From: CAYFXE01 sp964347035
Lineage (GTDB): Bacteria; Acidobacteriota; Aminicenantia; Aminicenantales; Aminicenantaceae
Reading direction: 5' to 3'
NCBI GenBank assembly: GCA_964347035.1
Contig: CAYFXE010000057.1
Coordinates: forward strand, 1-14,859
Length of the DNA: 14,859 nucleotides
The translations under genes were made by a program, and so were the position numbers. This document shows positions 6,976 through 12,423 of the stretch, in pieces. The notes below the pieces were generated by a model. That model had not been told where the DNA came from and made no database searches. It saw nothing but the letters and a program-made list of their open reading frames with translations. Every line of letters starts with the position of its first letter. Positions within the stretch are counted from its first letter, which is position 1.

Positions 6976-9951
6976 TCTGGCATCTTTGATCAGAGGATCT
7001 TCCTGATCCGCCTTTTGCCTGATGTCTAAGAACTTCTGGTAGGAGTCTTTTGATGCAGGACTTCCTAGACCTTCTTGTGCCCTTCCAAGGTAATAGTAGA
7101 TCGGAGCCACAACATGGTAGGTCGGCGTGTCATCAAAGAAAACAGAGGCGGCTTCCCCGCTCTGTCGAATACAGGAATCAAGAGCAGAATAGGCCTCTGG
7201 ATAGGATTCGATTTCGAGAAAAGCCTTTCCGAGGATGAATCGGCCTAACCAGGTATCCAGGATGGTTTGGGCTTCTTGAAAAAGAAGGATAGCTTCCTGA
7301 ATCTCCCCTTGTTCTTGTTTGATCTCACCCTCAATCAACTTGGCATAGGCCTTTGGCTCTGGCTCAAGTCTTTTGCTCAGCTCTTCAATGATCAAGGAAG
7401 CTTTGACCATCTCGCTCGCACGAACATAGACTTGAGCAGACATGAACATCGTGGCTAGGTCATTCCCGGATTCCACAGCTTGGTCAGCGACTTGAACTGC
7501 ACGAGCAGTCTTCTTGGCGAGAAGGAGGGAATGGGCAAGCATGGACAATTTGTTTCCGGCATAATGGGTCCGGCTTTCCTTTTTATCCGATTCAAGCCTT
7601 TCCTCTAAAATATTGATAGCATCCGAAAATCGTCCTTCATAAAGAGCAATATCCGCCAGGCCTAGAGCAGCTAATGATTCTCCTATGGGATTGATCTTTT
7701 GCATTTCTTCATACAGCCGGATGGATTCGTTCACCTTTCCCATGGCAAGATCCGATAAAGCCAGAACAACATAGACTTCATAAAAGTTTGGACTTTCTTC
7801 TATGATGCTTTGGGCTTCTTGTGCTGCCACTTCGAAATCACTCGCAGCTAGGGCATACCAACTCAGGTTGAATCGGGTTTGAATTTTTCTCGGATTGAGC
7901 TCGACTGCCTTTTGGCCCTTTTCTTTGGCCACTTCAAAATTCCGGGCGTAGAAATTGGCAAGAGCAAGATTCGAAAATCCATTGACATCTGCAGGGAAAC
8001 TCATGACCCACTCCTCGCATTCCTTGATGGCTTGTTGGAAATTTCGGTTTATCAGATAATAGACCGCCCGTGTGCGTAATTTTTCCCGATCGGACATGCG
8101 GTCAATTCGAGAAAGAGCTTCCTGGAAATTTCGCTCGGCTTCTTTGTATTGGCCCCGGTTCTGATAGACTAAGGCTAAAGTCGCATAAGCTCGACCAAAG
8201 TCTGGATCTTCTTTTATGGCTCGGAGATACTCCGATACAGATTCTTCGTCCTTTCCTTGCCTGTAGAGCTCCTGAGCATTGGTGTAGGCATTCATGGCCA
8301 CAAGAGAGGAAGTGGTGAACGTCTCACCTTGGAAAGCTTTTTTAGCATCAGCAGAAACGTCTCCCATGCTCGACCTGACTTTGTTCGCTAACCACGCGGC
8401 AGCATTGAGAACCTCATCTCTGGATTTCACGTTTCGGGAGAATTCTTTGACATCTTCAGCATTGACAGGGTCTCTCACCCAAACCTTTAATGTATAGCCG
8501 TCTCCTCTAGGCTCAATCGAACCATCTATGAACTTTCCTATTCCTTCTCTAACGGTAATGAGCTGGGTCATTTGAGAGTCCAGCCTCCCTCCTGAATCAG
8601 GATTTACTTCCAGTGCAATCTTTCTGGCTTCCGGCCGCTGGTAAATTGAGATAAAGGAGGCACCTTCAAGTCCGATGTTCAGAGCTTGTTCTAGAGTACT
8701 GTCAAAGACGGAATCCCCGGTTCTATTCTGAAAATCTGCGACCAGCACCGAAACCGGCTCTCTTTCCAGCAGGGCGGCACTGACTCTTCCTCTTCTCGCA
8801 AACCAGAAGGTTCCCGCTACAATCAAGGCGAGGGTGGCGATCAAGGCGGCCATCACCGGCTTGTTTTTGCTCAAGTAGAACAAAGGGCTTCCGATGTGGA
8901 GGACCTTTTGCATCTTTTGAATATCTTTGGCCAACTCTGTGACGGTCTGATACCTCTTCTTGACATCCTTGGCTAGGGCTTTTTTTATAATCGGAATCAA
9001 AGCAGAGTTCAGTTTTTTTGGCTTGATGCTGAGCGCAGGAGGAGGATCAAGGAGTATCGCTTTCAGCGTCTCCTGTGTGGTTTTCCGTGAAAAAGGATGC
9101 CTCTTGGCGATCATCTCGTAAAAGATAATCCCCAAGGAAAAAATATCACTCCGCCGGTCAACTTCTTCTCCTCTTGCCTGCTCGGGGGACATAAAATTGA
9201 GAGTTCCGACCAATGTTCCTTGCTGGGTGAGCAATTCCTCCATCTCCAGTCTTGAAGATTCGATTGACCAGATTTGATCCGAGATCAACTCTGCATCCGA
9301 TCCCACAATCACAGTCTTCTCAGAATCCACATCTCCAAGTGTTTCAGAGATTTGCCCCTTCCCCGGATCCATAATGACCGTTTTGTCCTTGTCTTCATGA
9401 TCAATTTCAACAGGCTGTTCTTGAGGGGCAGCCGCAGCTCTTTTTGTCCTTGTCATTGCAGAATCTCTGTCAGGAAACACTTTTTTGGCCAGGCCGAAAT
9501 CCATGATTTTGATATGTCCCTCGGGGGTTATCATAATATTTGCAGGTTTCAAATCGCGATGAACGATCCCGTTTTCATGAGCTTTCTCCAATGCCTCTGT
9601 GATCTCCAAGAGAACCCGAAGGGATTCCTTCAGAGAAATACGGTCTTCCCGCATCTTCTCCTGGAGATTGTTGCCTTCTATATACTCCATTACTATGAAG
9701 GATTTTCCCTTAAGTTCCCCCGTCTGATATATTTTGCAGATAAAGGGATGGTCCAGGGCTGCCGCAGCCTTTGCTTCCCTGAAAAATCTTTCACGATGTA
9801 TGGCATCATCCTGGATTTCCTTGGGCAAAAATTTAATAGCTACTTTTCGATCAAGGATGGTGTCCTGGGCGAGGTAAACTTCACCCATCCCTCCTTTCCC
9901 GAGCGGACTGAGGATCTGGTAATGTTCTATTTTTTTACCAAGCCAATCCAT
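6955..9951 (-). CDS. Membrane Ser/Thr protein kinase with FlgO-like and TPR domains
   Basis: A complete PknB/Hanks-type kinase, 998 residues from the ATG at 9951. A TTG at 9957 (two codons longer) is an alternative, with GGAAAG 7 nt before it. Landmarks, numbered from the ATG: P-loop GKGGMGEV 18-25, catalytic Lys40 (VAIKF), HRDLKPAN 131-138, DFG 151-153, SPEQ 255-258. All catalytic residues are present, so it should be active. The activation segment is about 105 residues, far longer than usual, and its insert is acidic with the motif KTVI twice (190-193, 212-215). A single membrane helix lies near 364-388, followed by an extracytoplasmic or periplasmic FlgO/CsgG-like domain (SVLVADFQNRTGDSVFDSTL) and many TPRs from about 550 to 980 for protein binding. 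It is a paralogue of the kinase at the right edge (shared SDRE-containing TPR module). It is transcribed on its own and converges on the large secreted-protein gene. Confidence 0.92.
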   Translation of the reverse strand: MDWLGKKIEHYQILSPLGKGGMGEVYLAQDTILDRKVAIKFLPKEIQDDAIHRERFFREAKAAAALDHPFICKIYQTGELKGKSFIVMEYIEGNNLQEKMREDRISLKESLRVLLEITEALEKAHENGIVHRDLKPANIMITPEGHIKIMDFGLAKKVFPDRDSAMTRTKRAAAAPQEQPVEIDHEDKDKTVIMDPGKGQISETLGDVDSEKTVIVGSDAELISDQIWSIESSRLEMEELLTQQGTLVGTLNFMSPEQARGEEVDRRSDIFSLGIIFYEMIAKRHPFSRKTTQETLKAILLDPPPALSIKPKKLNSALIPIIKKALAKDVKKRYQTVTELAKDIQKMQKVLHIGSPLFYLSKNKPVMAALIATLALIVAGTFWFARRGRVSAALLEREPVSVLVADFQNRTGDSVFDSTLEQALNIGLEGASFISIYQRPEARKIALEVNPDSGGRLDSQMTQLITVREGIGKFIDGSIEPRGDGYTLKVWVRDPVNAEDVKEFSRNVKSRDEVLNAAAWLANKVRSSMGDVSADAKKAFQGETFTTSSLVAMNAYTNAQELYRQGKDEESVSEYLRAIKEDPDFGRAYATLALVYQNRGQYKEAERNFQEALSRIDRMSDREKLRTRAVYYLINRNFQQAIKECEEWVMSFPADVNGFSNLALANFYARNFEVAKEKGQKAVELNPRKIQTRFNLSWYALAASDFEVAAQEAQSIIEESPNFYEVYVVLALSDLAMGKVNESIRLYEEMQKINPIGESLAALGLADIALYEGRFSDAINILEERLESDKKESRTHYAGNKLSMLAHSLLLAKKTARAVQVADQAVESGNDLATMFMSAQVYVRASEMVKASLIIEELSKRLEPEPKAYAKLIEGEIKQEQGEIQEAILLFQEAQTILDTWLGRFILGKAFLEIESYPEAYSALDSCIRQSGEAASVFFDDTPTYHVVAPIYYYLGRAQEGLGSPASKDSYQKFLDIRQKADQEDPLIKDARDRIGPR

Positions 9952-9971
9952 GGTCAATGATCAACTTTCCG

Positions 9972-10000
9972 AAAATAGCACAGCATTCGAATAGAGTCAA
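9972..10000 (-). promoter_or_regulatory. Candidate sigma70 promoter of the complete kinase gene
   Basis: On the minus strand TTGACT (10000-9995) and TATTTT (9977-9972) are separated by exactly 17 bases. The -10 box ends only 14 bp before the TTG at 9957 and 20 bp before the ATG at 9951. A start point 6-8 nt after it would leave an almost leaderless message and put the GGAAAG element upstream of the transcript, so either this promoter or that ribosome binding site is not what is used. The rest of the spacer (9958-10171) is AT-rich with no gene. Confidence 0.4.
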
Positions 10001-10171
10001 TATATCTTATATCTTCTATATATTTAATATAAATAAAATCTCATCTTATCTGCCCCCCTCAATTGATCCAGCATCTAGTTATAATTTGGCTGAAACACAC
10101 TTACAATAGGTGAAAAATTGGATTCTAGTGGGGGTATAGAACGCCCATTCTGAAGAAAGTAAAATTATGAA

Positions 10172-10466
10172 TTAACGCTCATGAAGATATGAGCTTAAAT
10201 TAATACCACTATTAGCGATTCCAAGTTTATGCCGTATTTTCTTTCGGTGCCATTCTACAGTCTGGCATGAAATATCTAAGAGATTGGCTATTTCTTTGTT
10301 TGTATAAGCAGCTTTTATCAAATTACAGATTTCTATCTCTCTCTGAGTAAGTTTAGTGCTCCCATTTGTTATAGTGATCCCATATGAGGAGGTTAGATCC
10401 TTCAAATGACACATGAGCAATTTAACGTATTTTTTACCATCTTTCTCTAATTTCAGATTTGGGACT
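10172..10466 (-). pseudogene. LuxR/GerE helix-turn-helix regulator, 5' part removed at the insertion sequence
   Basis: The C-terminal DNA-binding domain is clear: KLTQREIEICNLI, then YTNKEIANLLDISCQTVEWH with the helix-turn-helix, then RKKIRHKLGI and NLSSYLHER before TAA. This is the classic LuxR-family tail of PAS- or receiver-linked regulators. The frame has no real start: TTG/ATG codons at 10420-10412 sit mid-domain and lack a ribosome binding site. Instead the frame stays open upstream through VPNLKLEKDGKKYVKLLMCH, a sequence typical of the linker before such a domain, straight into the inverted repeat of the insertion sequence. The N-terminal sensor part is absent from the 80 bp on the other side of the element. 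The gene is therefore truncated, probably by the insertion plus a deletion or rearrangement, and presumably non-functional unless read from an IS promoter. Confidence 0.75.
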
Positions 10467-10492
10467 GTAAGAAAAGAGGCTGTTGCTTAACT
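10467..10492 (+). repeat. Left terminal inverted repeat of the insertion sequence
   Basis: Reads GTAAGAAAAGAGGCTGTTGC then TTAACT. It matches the reverse complement of 12318-12343 at 22 of 26 positions; mismatches are at positions 7, 9, 21 and 22. The transposase stop codon (10487-10489) lies inside this repeat. Bases outside it (GGGACT) do not match the other side. Confidence 0.85.
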
Positions 10493-11962
10493 TGCCCCTT
10501 TCAGGATTGGATTCATCTGTCGCATTAAAAGGATAATAATATCTCGGATTTTCTGTTGGATTCCGAAAAATCCCTGATTTTCTCTTCGATAAAGAGCAAG
10601 TAGCCGTTTGATATTCTGTACAGAGGCAGTCATAAGCCCCTGAATGGTGACTTTCTCCAGACCTCTATATCGTGTTTTTGATAAACCATGCAGGCCTTTG
10701 GCCTCTGCTATAGCCCATTCCGCATAACATGCCCGCTCTTTTATGCTGAGTTTCGCACAAGGCGACTGAAGCCAGTTAAGACTCTTTTCAACATATTGGT
10801 AATCTTCATGACGAACTATGCTTCTGTATTTTGTATTTGGGCTGCAAACGGATTTGAGCGGACATAACCGGCAGGCACTACCACGTGCTCTGTAGTGCCA
10901 TCGTCTGTTTCTTTTATCATAAGTGATCCTCCGGAGTTCTTTTCCGAAAGGACAGATAAAAACATCTTTTTCTTCATCATACCTAAATTTCTTAGGGGGA
11001 AGGATGCTTCGATTAAAATGACGACTCCTGCGAGGAAAAGTTGGTACGATGTCCCGTTTCCAGCACATGGCGTAATTATCGGCAGTGCCGTATTGGGAAT
11101 CTGCGCAGATCTCCTTAATCTCAATAGGCTGCCTGGCCAAAAGCTCTTCTAGAACTCGATCCTCTGTGATCGCTCCGGGAGTCATTGCTACTGCGGTTAT
11201 TACTCGCTCTTTTCGATCAATAGTGAAGTGGTATTTATAGGAGAACATCCTTTTCCCCTTGCGGGCAACGAAGGATGCTTCAGGATCTGTGCGGCTCATA
11301 TAATCCATGTTAGATTTATGCCTGCTTCGGTAAGATTTGCGAACAGTTTTTACTGTGTAGTTAGTTTCAGGAGGGGTGTCATTATCATTATTCCTCCCAG
11401 AGTCATGTTCTGATTTAGTAGGGTTTTCTTGGAAGACTTTTTCGACATATTCGTTCGGACTTAATGACGGGGATAGTGCGTCTGATCGTGTCACCAATGA
11501 TTTTAACGAAGCATTGGCTTTTATAAGAGTCCCATCAGCAAAAACCTTCTCTCCTTTCACCAAGCCTCTCTTAACACATATACTCAAGACCTCCTGGAAA
11601 AACTCTTCAAAGACTTTTTTCCCGAATCTCCCTCTAGCCTTGGAAATCACCGAATGATTTGGAGTTGCTTCGTCAAGGTCATAGCCCAGATACCAGCGAA
11701 AGGCAAGGTTTACGGTGCATTCTTCGGCCAGCTTTCGTTCCGAGGTGATGCCAAAAAGATATCCGATGAGCATCATCTTAAACAACACAATCGGATCCAC
11801 AGAAGGTTGTCCTGTATGAGAATAATACTTACGGCACAGCCCGCGGATAAAGTTCATATCTAATATCTCTTCTAAAGCTCGAACTAAATGGTCTTGGGGC
11901 ACCATCTTTTCCAAGGATAACCGATAAAAGATTCTGGGCTTAAAGTCTTTCTTTCCCATCAT
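10487..11962 (-). CDS. IS1182-type DDE transposase
   Basis: A 491-residue transposase with the two-part layout of this family. The DUF772 N-terminal domain covers residues about 14-115 (VDPIVLFKMMLIGYLFGI, FRWYLGYDLDEATPNHS). The DDE catalytic core follows: Asp143 in FADGT, Asp288 in ADSQYGT and a probable Glu420 in AEAKGLHG, followed by the conserved tail TRYRGLEKV..Q and VQNIKRLL. A cysteine cluster (ICPFG, then C..C in SACRLCP and a further Cys) sits in the insertion between the second Asp and the Glu, as in related elements, and may bind zinc. Start: the ATG at 11962-11960, with AGGAG 8 nt upstream; its first ATG overlaps the TGA of the upstream gene (ATGA), implying translational coupling. 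The stop lies inside the terminal repeat. No frameshift or missing catalytic residue was seen. Confidence 0.93.
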   Translation of the reverse strand: MMGKKDFKPRIFYRLSLEKMVPQDHLVRALEEILDMNFIRGLCRKYYSHTGQPSVDPIVLFKMMLIGYLFGITSERKLAEECTVNLAFRWYLGYDLDEATPNHSVISKARGRFGKKVFEEFFQEVLSICVKRGLVKGEKVFADGTLIKANASLKSLVTRSDALSPSLSPNEYVEKVFQENPTKSEHDSGRNNDNDTPPETNYTVKTVRKSYRSRHKSNMDYMSRTDPEASFVARKGKRMFSYKYHFTIDRKERVITAVAMTPGAITEDRVLEELLARQPIEIKEICADSQYGTADNYAMCWKRDIVPTFPRRSRHFNRSILPPKKFRYDEEKDVFICPFGKELRRITYDKRNRRWHYRARGSACRLCPLKSVCSPNTKYRSIVRHEDYQYVEKSLNWLQSPCAKLSIKERACYAEWAIAEAKGLHGLSKTRYRGLEKVTIQGLMTASVQNIKRLLALYRRENQGFFGIQQKIRDIIILLMRQMNPILKGAS

Positions 11963-12279
11963 CTCTTTTTCTCCTGTAATGTCTCGATTAGGTTAAACTT
12001 TGCCAGTTTTTTGCTAGTTTCTTTAAAAGCCTTCCAAGTTCGGATACCCGCCTCAACCGCGTGAAGTCGCTTTTTGGGGATATATACCATGCGAGTTTTC
12101 CCAGCTTCGTTGAATGATAAATAGTACCGGATGTGCTCCCTTTCTGGATCATGGCTGCAAGCGCAGTTAAGTTTGCCGCATTTCCCCTTGAGTTTAACGA
12201 TAGATCCGCGGATCATGGATTTTGAGTTTTCTTGAAGAGTTTTATGAAGGGAGCCTTTACCTCTGATTTGCTTATTCAC
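11959..12279 (-). CDS. DUF6788-like small protein carried by the insertion sequence
   Basis: Up to 106 residues from a GTG at 12279-12277. The core is SMIRGSIVKLKGKCGKLNCA with Cys-x-Cys, then IRYYLSF, GKTRMVYIPKK and a helical Lys/Glu-rich tail. This resembles the DUF6788 family (CGK..C.C..G..HGPYYYLS....KTR..Y.P), small putative nucleic-acid-binding proteins often found next to transposases; their role is not known to me. The gene overlaps the transposase by 4 bp and lies just inside the right terminal repeat. The start is uncertain: a TGA sits two codons before the GTG, and the promoter candidate places transcription initiation almost on it. Translation would then be leaderless, or begin at ATG 12216-12214 (residue 22), just before the conserved core. 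Confidence 0.7.
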   Translation of the reverse strand: MNKQIRGKGSLHKTLQENSKSMIRGSIVKLKGKCGKLNCACSHDPEREHIRYYLSFNEAGKTRMVYIPKKRLHAVEAGIRTWKAFKETSKKLAKFNLIETLQEKKR

Positions 12280-12286
12280 AAATCAG

Positions 12287-12316
12287 ATTATATCAAAAAT
12301 ACAAAAAAAATATCAA
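12287..12316 (-). promoter_or_regulatory. Promoter of the insertion sequence genes
   Basis: On the minus strand TTGATA (12316-12311, 5 of 6 to consensus) and a perfect TATAAT (12292-12287) are 18 bases apart, with a T-rich spacer. It lies immediately inside the right terminal repeat and points at the DUF6788-like and transposase genes. The expected start point is near 12280, practically at the GTG of the first gene. Confidence 0.6.
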
Positions 12317-12317
12317 G

Positions 12318-12343
12318 AGTTCGGCAACAGCCTCATATCTTAC
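12318..12343 (-). repeat. Right terminal inverted repeat of the insertion sequence
   Basis: On the minus strand it reads GTAAGATATGAGGCTGTTGC then CGAACT, pairing with 10467-10492 at 22 of 26 positions. The flanking 80 bp to the kinase stop (12344-12423) contain no gene and no recognisable piece of the LuxR gene that the other end interrupts. Confidence 0.85.
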
Positions 12344-12423
12344 GCTACCATGCCCGAAATTTATTGTTGATATTAGCGGGCGGATTATATGATGTTGATG
12401 GGTCAATTGGGGTGAATGGGTTG

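Larger units (their letters stand above)
10467..12343 (-). mobile_element. IS1182-type insertion sequence with DUF6788-like companion gene
   Basis: The element is about 1.88 kb, bounded by 26-bp imperfect terminal inverted repeats (10467-10492 and 12318-12343, 22 of 26 matching). It contains two minus-strand genes in a 4-bp overlap: a DUF6788-like 106-residue protein and a 491-residue DDE transposase. The outer limits are uncertain by a few bases; the most conserved repeat core is GAGGCTGTTGC (10476-10486 and 12324-12334). No target-site duplication was found at any of the plausible ends. It lies between two kinase genes and abuts the truncated LuxR gene. Both genes and both ends look intact, so the element may still be mobile. 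Confidence 0.85.

Noticed and set aside
9274..9960. 228-codon plus-strand frame opposite the kinase N-terminus
   Set aside because: It is antisense to conserved kinase motifs (P-loop, HRD, DFG) and has no coding character of its own.
10081..10150. 12-base similarity (TAGGTGAAAAAT) to the spacer near 1428-1440
   Set aside because: Short, AT-rich and without extension on either side; expected by chance in 15 kb.
10177..10194. Small hairpin GCTCAT/ATGAGC at the end of the LuxR remnant
   Set aside because: Only a 6-bp stem inside the coding end with no clear T-run; not enough for a terminator call.
12344..12423. Possible 5' half of the interrupted LuxR gene on the far side of the IS
   Set aside because: None of the three minus-strand frames gives a LuxR-like or sensor-like continuation, and stops interrupt.
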